Below are positions 51,102-60,466 of a stretch of DNA of 64,000 nt, piece after piece. The DNA lies in NCBI RefSeq assembly GCF_000349325.1, contig NC_020504.1:7420326-7484325 (forward strand), in the 5' to 3' direction. The notes beneath the pieces are model-generated. The model did not search any database. It had not been told where the DNA came from and saw nothing but the letters and a program-made list of their open reading frames with translations. This stretch comes from Streptomyces davaonensis JCM 4913 (GTDB lineage Bacteria; Actinomycetota; Actinomycetes; Streptomycetales; Streptomycetaceae). A program made the translations under genes and the position numbers. Each line of letters opens with the position of its first letter. Position 1 is the first letter of the stretch.

Positions 51102-52771
51102 TTCGGGTCCTCCTGGCCTGCCTGCCAGCGATAGCCGCGTGGCGTCACCATGCGCCCGGCGACATCCCGGGTCGCGGTGTTGCCGACGGTCACGACCGTC
51201 ATCATGTCCACCCACGCGGGGTCGATCGCGCCCAGCGTGGTGAGTCGGCTGGATTCGTCCGGCCGGGAGGCGTTGCGGACGATGCCGACCGGCGTCGTCG
51301 GCTCGCGGTGCTCGGACAGGATCGCCAGCGCCTTCGGCAGCTGCCAGTCACGGCCGCGCGAGCGGGGGTTGTAGAAGGTGACCACGATGTCCGCCTCGGC
51401 CGCGGCCCGCACCCGACGCTCGATGACCTCCCACGGCGTGTGCAGGTCGGACAGGCTGATCGACACATGGTCGTGGCCCAGCGGAGCACCGAGGATCGCC
51501 CCGGCGGCCAGCGCCGCGGTGACTCCGGGCACCCCGACCACCTCGATGTCGTCGCTCGCCTCCGCGAGCGCGGGGGAGGCCATGGCGTACACCCCGGCGT
51601 CCCCGCTGCCGATCAGCGCGACGGCATGGCCCTCGCGGGCCTCGGCCACGGCGGTCCGGGCCCGCTCCTCCTCCGCGCCGAGCCCGGACTCCAGCACCCG
51701 GGTGCCGGGGCGCAGCAGATCGCGGATCTGGTCGACGTACTGGTCGAGGCCCACCAGCACGGAGGCGCGCCGCAGTTCGGCCTTCGCGCGCGGGGTGAGC
51801 AGATCGCGGGCGCCGGGTCCCAGCCCGACCACCGCGAGGCGTCCGCGCGCGGGACGCCGTACGACCGCGCAGGTCGCCATCGCCGACTTCCGCTTGGGGA
51901 CGAGGAGTTCACCGCCGTCCCGGAGTGCCGACGCCTCGGCGACGGACGGGGTGCCGACGGCGGCGAGGGGATGGGCGGAGGGGTTGGGGACCTCGATGTC
52001 CGCGAGTTCCGCGGCCGGGTACGTCACCAGCGGCACCCCGAGCCGCCGCGCGGCCTCGACGATGCCGGGCTCCTCGGCCTTGGCGTCGACGGTGGCGAGA
52101 TGGGCGACCGAACGGACCGAGAGCCCCTCCAGCGAGCCGTGGACGAGAGCGAGGATCTCCTCGGCCGGCGCCCCCTTCGAGGCCCCGACGCCGATGACCA
52201 GGGACGGCGGCCGCAGCACGACCTCACGCTCACCGGCCTCGACGTCACGATCGGTCAGCCGGACCGTGTACGCACCCTCCTGGGCGACCTTCAGCGCGGG
52301 CAGCGGCCACGCCAACTCGGCCTTCAACGCGACCGGTTCACCGTCCAGCAGGGCCCGCGAGACCCCCGCGACATCGCCCTCCACCGGGAAGCCGAGGGTG
52401 TCCAGACCGGGTAGCCCGACGGCATCGGTCGCCGTAGTCACGACAGGCTGCGCCCCCAGCAACTCCGCGACCTCGTCCGCGAGTTCATTGGCACCGCCGC
52501 CATGCCCGCCGACCAGGGACACGGCGAACCGCCCGCCCTCGTCGACACAGACCACGCCCGGGTCGGTCCGCTTGTCCCCGAGCAGAGGCGCGACAAGACG
52601 CACCACCGCCCCGGTGGCCAGGAAGCACACGAGCTGCTCGCACTCCGCGAACGCGGCCCGTACGGCGTCCGCCACGGGACCCTCGTACACGCGCGTACGG
52701 TCCGGCCACGCCGCGGCCAGCCGGTCCCGCGCAGCCGCCCCCGCCGCGGTGGCGGAAATCAGGCCGATCAC
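51098..52771 (-). CDS. cobJ: CbiG-CobJ fusion (cobalt-precorrin-5A hydrolase-like + precorrin-3B C17-methyltransferase)
   Basis: 557 aa. Residues 1-300 follow the three-part CbiG protein (FLATGAVVRLVAPLLGDKRTDPGVVCVDEGG; PSLVIGVGASKGAPAEEI), which in the anaerobic route opens the ring lactone. Residues about 315-557 are CobJ: VVGLGPGARDLLTPRA, LIGSGDAGVYAMA, and VTFYNPRSRGRDWQ, a SAM-dependent methyltransferase fold causing ring contraction. Overlaps cobL by 4 bp. No cobG or cobF is visible in the window. Confidence 0.9.
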   Translation of the reverse strand: MIGLISATAAGAAARDRLAAAWPDRTRVYEGPVADAVRAAFAECEQLVCFLATGAVVRLVAPLLGDKRTDPGVVCVDEGGRFAVSLVGGHGGGANELADEVAELLGAQPVVTTATDAVGLPGLDTLGFPVEGDVAGVSRALLDGEPVALKAELAWPLPALKVAQEGAYTVRLTDRDVEAGEREVVLRPPSLVIGVGASKGAPAEEILALVHGSLEGLSVRSVAHLATVDAKAEEPGIVEAARRLGVPLVTYPAAELADIEVPNPSAHPLAAVGTPSVAEASALRDGGELLVPKRKSAMATCAVVRRPARGRLAVVGLGPGARDLLTPRAKAELRRASVLVGLDQYVDQIRDLLRPGTRVLESGLGAEEERARTAVAEAREGHAVALIGSGDAGVYAMASPALAEASDDIEVVGVPGVTAALAAGAILGAPLGHDHVSISLSDLHTPWEVIERRVRAAAEADIVVTFYNPRSRGRDWQLPKALAILSEHREPTTPVGIVRNASRPDESSRLTTLGAIDPAWVDMMTVVTVGNTATRDVAGRMVTPRGYRWQAGQEDPK

Positions 52772-54000
52772 TGAGCAACTCCTTTGTCAGAAAGGGGAGT
52801 TCGCACACCCCAGAGCAGAAAAACGGGATTGGTCGCCGCCAGCCGGGACACATCCCCCGGCAGCGGCGCGAGCCGCGAGGACTGAAGCAGCACCCCGTCG
52901 CAGGCGAACCCGGCGCCGGTGAGCGCCGCCTGCGCGGCAGGCACCCGGTCCAGCGCCGCCATGGCGACGACCACGGTCCGCCGGGCGCGCCGCGCGCACG
53001 CCGTCACGATGGCGGGCAGCTCGGCCCCGCCCCCGCCGATGAACACGGCATCGGGCTCGTCGAGATCGGACAGCACCGTCGGAGCGGACCCGTGCACGGC
53101 CCGTACGTCGACCCCGTGCGCGGCGGCGTTGGCGTGGATCCGCTCCACACCGTCGGGGGTCTTCTCCACCGCGGTGACGGCGGCACCCAGCCGCGCGCAC
53201 TCCACGGCCACCGAGCCCGAGCCCGCGCCGACGTCCCAGACCAGGTCGCCGAGCCGGGGCCCGAGCCGGGCCAGGGCCAGCGCCCGCACCTCGAACTTGG
53301 TGATCATCGAGTCCCGGTGGGCGAACTCCGCCTCGTCCAGCGCCCATCCGGCGGGCCCGGCGGGCGGTCCGGCGACGGTACGCACCGGCCCCAGCAGCCG
53401 CGTCTCGTCCAGGCACAGGACGACACTCACCGCCGTACCCCAGTCCCGGGTCGCGGCCTCGGCGGGCGTGACCCGCTCGACGCGCTCCTCGGCGGTGCCG
53501 AGCGCACAGGCGACGAGCAGCACCCGCGCCTCGCCCTCGAGGGCCGCGCCCAGTTCCGCGGGACCGGACCCCGGCCCGGTCAGCACCGCCACCTTCGGCC
53601 GCGCCCGGCACACGTTGACGGCGGTACGCAACTCCCGCCCGTGCGCGCTGACGACGATTGCGTCGTCCCAGGGCACACCGACGCGCGCGAAGGCGGTGGC
53701 GACGGAGGAGACCCCCGGCCGTACGTCCAACTGCCGCGAGCCGAACCGCTCGGCCAGCACCCGCACGATCCCGAAGAACCCCGGGTCACCGGAGGCCAGG
53801 ACGACCACCCGGTGCGCCTTGTCCAGATGCCGCTCGACGACGTCGAGGGCCGGAGCCAGCGGACCGAGGACGACGCGCTCGGCATCGGCAGGGACGGGAG
53901 CCGCTTCCAGGTGCCGCTGCCCGCCGACGACGAGCCGCGCACCGGCCAGGGTCCCGGCGTCGAGCGGCGCCCCCGTCCCCGTACCGACGACGGTGATCAC
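52768..54000 (-). CDS. cobL: Precorrin-6Y C5,15-methyltransferase (decarboxylating) CobL
   Basis: 410 aa, GTG start. CbiE-like N-half (1-205: ITVVGTGTGAPLDAGTL; VVLASGDPGFFGIVRVL) and CbiT-like C-half (215-410) with SAM motif LVWDVGAGSGSVAVECARLG. Methylates C5 and C15 and decarboxylates the C12 acetate. Both halves complete. Start overlaps cobM stop. Confidence 0.94.
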   Translation of the reverse strand: MITVVGTGTGAPLDAGTLAGARLVVGGQRHLEAAPVPADAERVVLGPLAPALDVVERHLDKAHRVVVLASGDPGFFGIVRVLAERFGSRQLDVRPGVSSVATAFARVGVPWDDAIVVSAHGRELRTAVNVCRARPKVAVLTGPGSGPAELGAALEGEARVLLVACALGTAEERVERVTPAEAATRDWGTAVSVVLCLDETRLLGPVRTVAGPPAGPAGWALDEAEFAHRDSMITKFEVRALALARLGPRLGDLVWDVGAGSGSVAVECARLGAAVTAVEKTPDGVERIHANAAAHGVDVRAVHGSAPTVLSDLDEPDAVFIGGGGAELPAIVTACARRARRTVVVAMAALDRVPAAQAALTGAGFACDGVLLQSSRLAPLPGDVSRLAATNPVFLLWGVRTPLSDKGVAQ

Positions 54001-54815
54001 GTGCTCGCCCCCCGCTCACGCAGCGCCCGACGGGCCTCCGGGTCGGCCTTGCGGAACCCGTGGAAGTGGCCGGGGTGGTAGAGGTGCGAACGGGTCCCCT
54101 CCGCGGAGAGCGCAGGTCCGACCAGGAAGAGGGTGTGCTTCCAGAGCTTGTGCTCCTTGACGGTCTCCTCCAGCGTGCCGACCGTGCATCGCACGATCAG
54201 CTCCTCCGGCCAGGTGGCCTGGTAGGCGACCACGACGGGGGTGTCGGTCGGATAGCCGCCCTCCAGCAATTCCCGCACCAACTGCCCGCTCCGGGCCGCC
54301 GACAGGAAGATCGCCATGGTGGTCCCGTGCTTGGCGAACTCCCGCACCTCCTCCCCGGGCGGCATGGGCGTCTTGCCGCCGCCGAGCCGGGTCAGCACGA
54401 CCGACTGCGCGACCTCCGGGATGGTCAACTCGCGCTGGGCGAGCGCGGCGACGGCGGAGAAGGCGGAGACGCCGGGGATCACCTCGGTCGCGATCCCGAT
54501 CCGGGCACACCGGTCGAGCTGTTCCTGGGTACCGCCCCACAGGGCGGGGTCGCCGGAGTGGATCCGGGCGACGCGCAGCCCCTGGTCGCGGGCCCGCTCG
54601 TACACGGCGACGACGTCCTCCAGGGACATGGTCGCCGAGTCGAGGATCTCGGCGTCCTCACGCGCGTGCTGGAGGACCTCCGCCTGAACCAGGCTGGCCG
54701 CCCAGATCACCACGTCGGCCTCGGCGATGGCACGCGCGGCACGGAACGTCAGCAGATCGGCGGCGCCGGGGCCGGCACCGACGAAGGTCACCTTGCCGGT
54801 GGGGGCATCGGCCAT
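53997..54815 (-). CDS. cobM: Precorrin-4 C11-methyltransferase CobM
   Basis: 272 aa, ATG 54815. SAM-methyltransferase fold: VTFVGAGPGAADLLTFRA at the N-terminus, RIHSGDPALWGGTQEQ, VIPGVSAFSAVAALAQRELTIPEVAQSVVLTRLGGGKTPMP. Adds a methyl at C11 of precorrin-4. First gene of the left part of the cluster on this strand; the 135-bp gap upstream is shared with the divergent ZIP gene and contains a tandem 12-bp repeat (GGTGTGGAAGT, from 54856). Confidence 0.95.
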   Translation of the reverse strand: MADAPTGKVTFVGAGPGAADLLTFRAARAIAEADVVIWAASLVQAEVLQHAREDAEILDSATMSLEDVVAVYERARDQGLRVARIHSGDPALWGGTQEQLDRCARIGIATEVIPGVSAFSAVAALAQRELTIPEVAQSVVLTRLGGGKTPMPPGEEVREFAKHGTTMAIFLSAARSGQLVRELLEGGYPTDTPVVVAYQATWPEELIVRCTVGTLEETVKEHKLWKHTLFLVGPALSAEGTRSHLYHPGHFHGFRKADPEARRALRERGAST

Positions 54816-54950
54816 GGGGATCGGGTCCTCTCCTGAAGAGCGGTAGTGCTTTGCTGGTGTGGAAGTCGGTGTGGAAGTTGCTGTCGAAAGTCAGTGGACG
54901 GGCGGGCGTCGGACATGCGCACACGCACCGCGATCCGATAGCAAGGCCCT

Positions 54951-55679
54951 ATGGCGGTCTTCGTAGCGCTCGGCGCGTTCCTGATGACGCTGGCCGGCGG
55001 CTGGACGGCGCAACGCGTGACGGACCGCCGCCACCTCGTGCTGGGCCTGGCCGGCGGCCTGATGCTCGGCGTGGTCGGCCTCGACCTGCTCCCCGAGGCC
55101 CTGGAGGCGGCGGGCGAGGAGGTCTACGGCGTACCCGCCGCGCTGCTGCTGTTCGTCGCCGGATTCCTCCTGGCCCACCTGGTGGAACGCCTGCTGGCCG
55201 TCCGCCAGGCGGCACACGGCGCGGAGGAGACGGACGGCAGGGCCCCCGAAGTGGGCCTCACGGCCGCCGCGGCGATGGTCGGCCACAGCGCGATGGACGG
55301 CGTCGCGATCGGCGCGGCCTTCCAGGTCGGCGGCGGCATGGGCGCGGCGGTCGCCGTCGCGGTCATCGCCCATGACTTCGCGGACGGCTTCAACACGTAC
55401 ACGATCACGAGCCTGTACGGGAACGCCCGCCGCCGCGCACTCGCCATGCTGTTCGCCGACGCGGCAGCACCGGTGGTGGGCGCCGCGTGCACGACGTTCG
55501 TGACGATCCCCGAGACCCTGCTCGGCGGCTATCTCGGCCTCTTCGGCGGCGCCCTGCTCTACCTCGCGGCGGCGGAGATCCTCCCCGAGGCCCACCACGA
55601 ACACCCGGCCCGCTCGACGGTGTTGTGCACGATCGCCGGGGCGGCGTTCATCTGGCTGGTGGTGGGAATGGCGAGTTGA
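54951..55679 (+). CDS. ZIP family metal transporter
   Basis: 242 aa. Eight membrane helices with the ZIP metal-site sequences GHSAMDGVAIG (helix 4) and HDFADGFNTY (helix 5), and a short loop between helices 3 and 4. Imports divalent metals, commonly zinc, sometimes cobalt or iron. Only plus-strand gene in the cobalamin cluster; cobalt supply for the chelatase is an attractive guess, unproved. Ends 23 bp from convergent cobI. Confidence 0.88.
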   Translation: MAVFVALGAFLMTLAGGWTAQRVTDRRHLVLGLAGGLMLGVVGLDLLPEALEAAGEEVYGVPAALLLFVAGFLLAHLVERLLAVRQAAHGAEETDGRAPEVGLTAAAAMVGHSAMDGVAIGAAFQVGGGMGAAVAVAVIAHDFADGFNTYTITSLYGNARRRALAMLFADAAAPVVGAACTTFVTIPETLLGGYLGLFGGALLYLAAAEILPEAHHEHPARSTVLCTIAGAAFIWLVVGMAS

Positions 55680-55702
55680 CGACGGGCCGGTCTGCGACTG
55701 GC

Positions 55703-56437
55703 TCACAACTTCCCACCCCGCCCGCCGTCACGCCGGGCGGGCGCGATGAGCGTGGAGAGATACGGCAGCGGCGCCCCGTCCAGCTCGTCGGCGGGCCGGA
55801 TGGACTCCTCGGGCAGCCCGAGCGCGGCACCCCACACGGCGTCCCCGATCCGCCCGGTCTCCCGCAGCGCCTCGGCGACCTCGGCGGCCTGCCGCCCGAA
55901 CTTGTAGGCGACGACGGTCCCGGGCCCGGCGAGGGCGTCCTTGAGCACGGCGGCCCCGGCGGTGACGGGCACGAGGGTGAGCGGCTCGGTGCCCTCGGTC
56001 AGCACGGCGCCGGAACGGGCGGCGAGATCCTGCATGGCGGTGATGCCCGGGACGGTCTCGACGAGAGTGCCGGGCACCACCTCCCCGATGGTCTGGGCGA
56101 GATAGGTGAAGGTGGAGTACACATTCGGATCGCCGATGGTGGCGAAGGCGACGACGGAGTGCTCCCGGAGCAGCTCGGCGACACGGGTGCCGGCGGCGTC
56201 CCAGGCGTCCTCACGCCGCTGCCGGTCGCTCCGCTCGTTGAGGGCGAACACCACCCGTACGACCTTGTCCTCCGGGACATAGTGCAGAACGGTCGCCTCG
56301 GCCCGCCCCCGCTCCCCGGTGTCCATGACGGGCACGACGACGACATCGGCGCCCTGGAGAGCGCGCACACCCTTGACGGTCACCAGCTCCGGATCCCCGG
56401 GACCCACCCCGACGCCGATCAACCTGCTGCTGCTCAT
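55703..56437 (-). CDS. cobI: Precorrin-2 C20-methyltransferase CobI
   Basis: 244 aa from ATG 56437, overlapping cobB stop (ATGA). SAM-methyltransferase fold: LIGVGVGPGDPELVTVKGVRAL, ATIGDPNVYSTFTYLAQ, VETVPGITAMQDLAARSG. Methylates C20 in the early corrin branch. Convergent with the ZIP gene. Confidence 0.94.
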   Translation of the reverse strand: MSSSRLIGVGVGPGDPELVTVKGVRALQGADVVVVPVMDTGERGRAEATVLHYVPEDKVVRVVFALNERSDRQRREDAWDAAGTRVAELLREHSVVAFATIGDPNVYSTFTYLAQTIGEVVPGTLVETVPGITAMQDLAARSGAVLTEGTEPLTLVPVTAGAAVLKDALAGPGTVVAYKFGRQAAEVAEALRETGRIGDAVWGAALGLPEESIRPADELDGAPLPYLSTLIAPARRDGGRGGKL

Positions 56438-57876
56438 GACGTCCGGCACCTCTCCACGAACCGACGGGCGACACCGGGCCGGGAGGCCCAGTGCGTGTGC
56501 AGATAACTCGCGTGCACACCACGCTGTACAAAACCTTCGACACGCCGGTGAGGTGTACGCACCCCCCAAGCGGGAGCCGCCCCCGCCCCGGGCTCCACGA
56601 CGGTCCGATGAAACTCATGCCCCCGCATGCGCAGGCCCGCGACGGCCAGCGAACTGTCCTCAACGGCCACGGCATCCCGATACCCGAGGGTGAGCCGCTC
56701 GGACATCCGCGCGGTCGCATCGAGCACGCCACACATGGGCAGCCCGTCAAGCTCACGGCAGAGATAAAGCAGCCCGGCACACTCAGCGGCAACGGGAGCC
56801 CCACCGAGAGCAAGCTCGGCAACGGCCTTGCGCAGGGTCTCGTTGGCGGACAGCTCAGAGGCATACACCTCAGGAAACCCGCCCCCGATCACCAACCCCT
56901 GTGTGCCATCGGGAAGTTGTTCGTCGCGAAGGGGATCGAAGGGGACGACTTCAGCACCGGCGGCGGCAAGCAGCTCAGCGTGCTCCGCATACGAGAACGT
57001 GAACGCTGATCCACCGGCAACGGCAACTACCAGCCCGTCCGGCGTTTGAGGACGAGGCCCGTTCAGGGCCGACAGCGGGGGTCCGGGGGCGGCAGCCCCC
57101 GGGTACGGGACGGGTAGGGGCGGCGGGGGCGAAGAAGCCAAGGCGTCGCCCGGCGACCAAGGCGCACACGGCAACGGCCCAGCACTACGCGCCAGCGCCA
57201 GCAACCCCTCCAGATCACAACCGTCGGCGACCTGCGCCCCCATCGCAGCCACCGCCGAAACAGCCGCAGACCGCCGCTCCGCAACCGGCACCAACCCCAG
57301 ATGCCGAGAAGGCGTATCCACCTGAACAGCCCGCCGCAACACCCCCAACACCGGCACCCCGACCGACTCCAACGCCTCCCGCAGCAACGACTCATGCCGA
57401 TCCGAGGCGACCTTGTTCAGAATCACCCCACCGACCCGAACCTCCGGATCCCACGAGACAAACCCATGCACCAGCGCCGCCACCGACCGAGACTGCGACG
57501 ACGCGTCCACCACCAGCACCACCGGCGCCCGCAACACCTTCGCCACCTGCGCGGTGGACGCCAGTTCACCCTCCCCCGCGGCCCCGTCGTACAGCCCCAT
57601 CACACCCTCGACGACAGCGACATCGCACCCGCGCGCACCGTGCAGGAACAACGGCCCCACCAACTCGGGCCCGCACAGATACGCATCGAGGTTCCGCCCC
57701 ACCCGCCCACTCGCGAGCGCGTGATACCCGGGATCGATGTAGTCCGGCCCCACCTTGTGCGGAGACACGGCAAGCCCCCGCGCGGCGAACGCGGCCATCA
57801 ACCCGGTCGCGACAGTCGTCTTCCCGCTCCCCGAGGAGGGCGCGGCGACGACCAGCCGAGGAACGGACGAGGACAT
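56434..57876 (-). CDS. cobB: Cobyrinate/hydrogenobyrinate a,c-diamide synthase CobB, with repeat-derived linker
   Basis: 480 aa from ATG 57876 (TGATG overlap with cobO). ATP-binding N-domain: APSSGSGKTTVATG (P-loop), HKVGPDYIDPGYH, VVEGVMGLYDG. Glutaminase C-domain with nucleophile Cys in VAAECAGLLYL and His near the end (HEFHRT). Amidates the a and c side chains. Residues 247-283, in the linker, are encoded by a Streptomyces intergenic repeat and are proline-rich (PPPPLPVPYPGAAAPGPP), but the frame is intact and both domains look complete. Confidence 0.95.
   Translation of the reverse strand: MSSSVPRLVVAAPSSGSGKTTVATGLMAAFAARGLAVSPHKVGPDYIDPGYHALASGRVGRNLDAYLCGPELVGPLFLHGARGCDVAVVEGVMGLYDGAAGEGELASTAQVAKVLRAPVVLVVDASSQSRSVAALVHGFVSWDPEVRVGGVILNKVASDRHESLLREALESVGVPVLGVLRRAVQVDTPSRHLGLVPVAERRSAAVSAVAAMGAQVADGCDLEGLLALARSAGPLPCAPWSPGDALASSPPPPLPVPYPGAAAPGPPLSALNGPRPQTPDGLVVAVAGGSAFTFSYAEHAELLAAAGAEVVPFDPLRDEQLPDGTQGLVIGGGFPEVYASELSANETLRKAVAELALGGAPVAAECAGLLYLCRELDGLPMCGVLDATARMSERLTLGYRDAVAVEDSSLAVAGLRMRGHEFHRTVVEPGAGAAPAWGVRTPHRRVEGFVQRGVHASYLHTHWASRPGVARRFVERCRTS
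57030..57137. repeat. Abundant Streptomyces intergenic repeat embedded in cobB
   Basis: The segment starting CCAGCCCGTCCGGCGTTTGA, with stems GGCCC/GGGCC (57056-57070) and CCGGGGGC-GGCA-GCCCCCGG (57083-57102), and ending in a G-rich GACGGGTAGGGGCGGCGGGG stretch, matches from memory a repeat common between Streptomyces genes. Here it is inside the reading frame of cobB, open on the minus strand. Confidence 0.75.
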
Positions 57877-58475
57877 CACCACTCGATGCCCCTCTGCCCC
57901 TTCTGACCCGCGTCCATCGGATGCTTCACCTTGGACATGTCGGTCACGAGATCCGCGAGGTCGACAAGCTTCTCGGGCGCGTTCCGCCCGGTGATCACGA
58001 CATGCTGCGTCCCCGGACGGTCCCGCAGCACGGAGATCACCTCATCGGTGTCGACCCACCCCCAGTGCATGGGGTACGCGAACTCGTCGAGCACATACAG
58101 CCGGTACGTCTCCGCGGCAAGGTCCCGCTTGACCTGCTCCCAGCCCTCCCGGGCCTTCTCCTCGTTGTCCATCTGCTGATCGCGCTGCACCCACGACCAG
58201 CCCTCACCCATCTTGTGCCAGTCGACGGACCCGCCCTCCCCGGACGCCCCCAGCACCCGCAGCGCGTTCTCCTCGCCGACCTTCCACTTCGCCGACTTGA
58301 CGAACTGGAACACCCCGATGGGCCACCCCTGATTCCAGGCCCGAAGAGCGAGCCCGAAAGCAGCGGTCGACTTCCCCTTGCCCACACCCGTATGCACAAC
58401 AACCAACGGCCGATTACGCCGCTGACGAGTAGTCAGCCCGTCGTCCGGAATCACACTCGGCTGTCCCTGAGGCAT
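57876..58475 (-). CDS. cobO: Cob(I)yrinic acid a,c-diamide adenosyltransferase CobO
   Basis: 199 aa. P-loop GVGKGKSTAAFG, then PIGVFQFVKSAKWKVGEE and LDEFAYPMHWGW, all typical of CobA/CobO/BtuR adenosyltransferases. Transfers the adenosyl group from ATP to Co(I). Starts within the taATG junction with the chelatase gene, ends in TGATG overlap with cobB. Confidence 0.96.
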   Translation of the reverse strand: MPQGQPSVIPDDGLTTRQRRNRPLVVVHTGVGKGKSTAAFGLALRAWNQGWPIGVFQFVKSAKWKVGEENALRVLGASGEGGSVDWHKMGEGWSWVQRDQQMDNEEKAREGWEQVKRDLAAETYRLYVLDEFAYPMHWGWVDTDEVISVLRDRPGTQHVVITGRNAPEKLVDLADLVTDMSKVKHPMDAGQKGQRGIEW

Positions 58476-60462
58476 TACGCGGCCCTCCTCTGTACGTCCT
58501 TCACAAGCCCGGCGATCGAGTCGGCCCGCAACTCGTCGAGCGTCACGGCCGTACCCCCGAGCTCACCGGCCAACTGCCCAGCGAGCCCCAGCCGCACCGG
58601 CCCGGACTCACAGTCGACGACAACCGACGCGACCCCCTCGGCCGCGAACAGCCGAGCAGCCCGCCCGGCCAGGGCGACCGGCTCGGGCCCACCGGTGGCC
58701 CGCCCATCGGTCACCACCACGACAAGCGCTCGCCGCGCCGGATCCCGAAGCCGCTCCACCCGCAACACGTCATGCGCCTTGAGCAGCCCGGCGGCAAGCG
58801 GCGTACGCCCACCCGTGGGCAACGACTCCAACCGCACCGCGGCCGCGTCCACGGACGACGTAGGCGGCAGCGCCACCTCGGCCGCCGCCCCGCGAAACGT
58901 CACGAGCCCCACCTTGTCCCGCCGCTGATACGCGTCCAGCAGCAGCGACAGCACGGCCCCCTTCACGGCACTCATCCGCTGCCGCGCGGCCATGGACCCG
59001 GAGGCGTCGACCACGAAGAGCACGAGGTTGCCCTCACGCCCTTCCCGGGCCGCCTGCCGCAGATCGTCCCGCCGCACGACAAGCCCTGGACCCGACCGCC
59101 CCCGCGCCCGCTGATGCGGCGCCGCAGCCTGCACGGTCGCGGCCAAGTGCAGCTTGGTCAGCGCCCCCCGAGGCCGCCGCGCCCCCGTGGTCCGACCGTG
59201 CTCGGTCCGCGCCCGCGAACGCCGCCCCGCGGCACCCTCACCGATCCCCGGCACGCTCAGCACCTTGGTGCGGAACGGCTCGGCGGCACGTACGGCGGAC
59301 TGCTCGCCCGAGCCCGCACCGGACGGCTGCGGCTGCCCGTCCTCGCCCTCCTCGGGCCGCGCACCGGCGTCCCCGCCCTGCGGACCGGAGTCGGGCTCGG
59401 GCGCCCCACCCCCGCCACCACCGGGCCCGTCCGGACCGGGGTCGGGATCGTCGTCCCCGGAGAACTCCTCCAGGGTCTGGTCCAGCTTGTCCTCGTCAAG
59501 TCCGGGCGCGTCGAAGGGATTGCGCCGCCGCCGGTGCGGCAGCGCGAGCAGCGCGGCCTGCCGAACGTCCTCCGCCAGCACCTCGGTACGCCCTGCCCAG
59601 GCGGCCAGCGCGGTCGCGGTACGGGCCATCACGATGTCGGCGCGCATGCCGTCCACCTCGAACGCGGAACAGGTCGCCGCGATCTGCCGCAGCGCCCCGT
59701 CCCCGAGCCGCACCGACGGCAACAACTCTCGTGCGGCGACGATCCGTTGCCGTACCGTCGCCTCCTCGTCCGCCCAACGGGCCGCGAACCCGGACGGATC
59801 GTCGTCGTAGGCGAGCCGCCGCCGGACGACCTCCACCCGCTGGTCGGGCTCCCGCGAGGCGGCCACCTCGACGGTCAGTCCGAACCGGTCGAGCAACTGC
59901 GGGCGCAGCTCGCCCTCTTCGGGGTTCATCGTCCCGACGAGGAGGAACTTCGAGGCGTGCCGCACGGAGACGCCCTCGCGCTCGACGTAGGACGCGCCCA
60001 TCGCGGCCGCGTCCAGCAGCAGATCGACCAGGTGGTCGTGCAGCAGGTTCACTTCGTCGACGTAGAGGATCCCGCGATGCGCGTCGGCGAGCAGCCCCGG
60101 CTCGAACGCCTTGACACCCTCGGCGAGCGCCCGCTCGATGTCGAGCGCCCCGACCAGCCGGTCCTCGGAGGCGCCGACGGGGAGTTCGACCATCCGGGAG
60201 GGCCGCGCCCCGGAGGGACCGGCCTCGTGCGGCCCGTCCGGGCACGCCGGGTCCGGCTTGGCCGGATCGCACGAGAACCGGCACCCGGGGACGACGTCCA
60301 CCTCCGGCAGCAGCGCCGAAAGGGCGCGTACGGCGGTCGACTTGGCGGTGCCCTTCTCGCCACGCACCAGCACACCGCCCACCGCGGGCGAGACCGCGTT
60401 CAGCAGCAGCGCCAGCCGCAGGTCGTCCTGGCCGACCACGGCCGTGAAGGGGAAGGGGGTGG

Positions 60463-60466
<4 letters not shown>
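58475..60466 (-). CDS. Magnesium-chelatase-like cobaltochelatase subunit (ChlI-ChlD fusion)
   Basis: 663 aa from GTG 60466 (GTGA overlap with cobN). AAA+ domain 1-330: Walker A GEKGTAKST (36-44), ILYVDEVNLL, GTMNPEEGELRPQLLDRFGL. Acidic/Gly/Pro linker (345-440). C-terminal von Willebrand domain with MIDAS LFVVDASGSMAA. Such ChlI/D fusions power the CobN cobaltochelatase in actinobacteria, replacing CobS and CobT. Confidence 0.93.

Noticed and set aside
54856..54879. Tandem 12-bp repeat upstream of cobM
   Set aside because: Short and imperfect; mentioned with cobM but too weak for a separate regulatory claim.
54816..54950. Cobalamin riboswitch search in the only intergenic gap of the cob cluster
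   Set aside because: No B12-box-like sequence seen; the expected place is upstream of cobN, outside the window.
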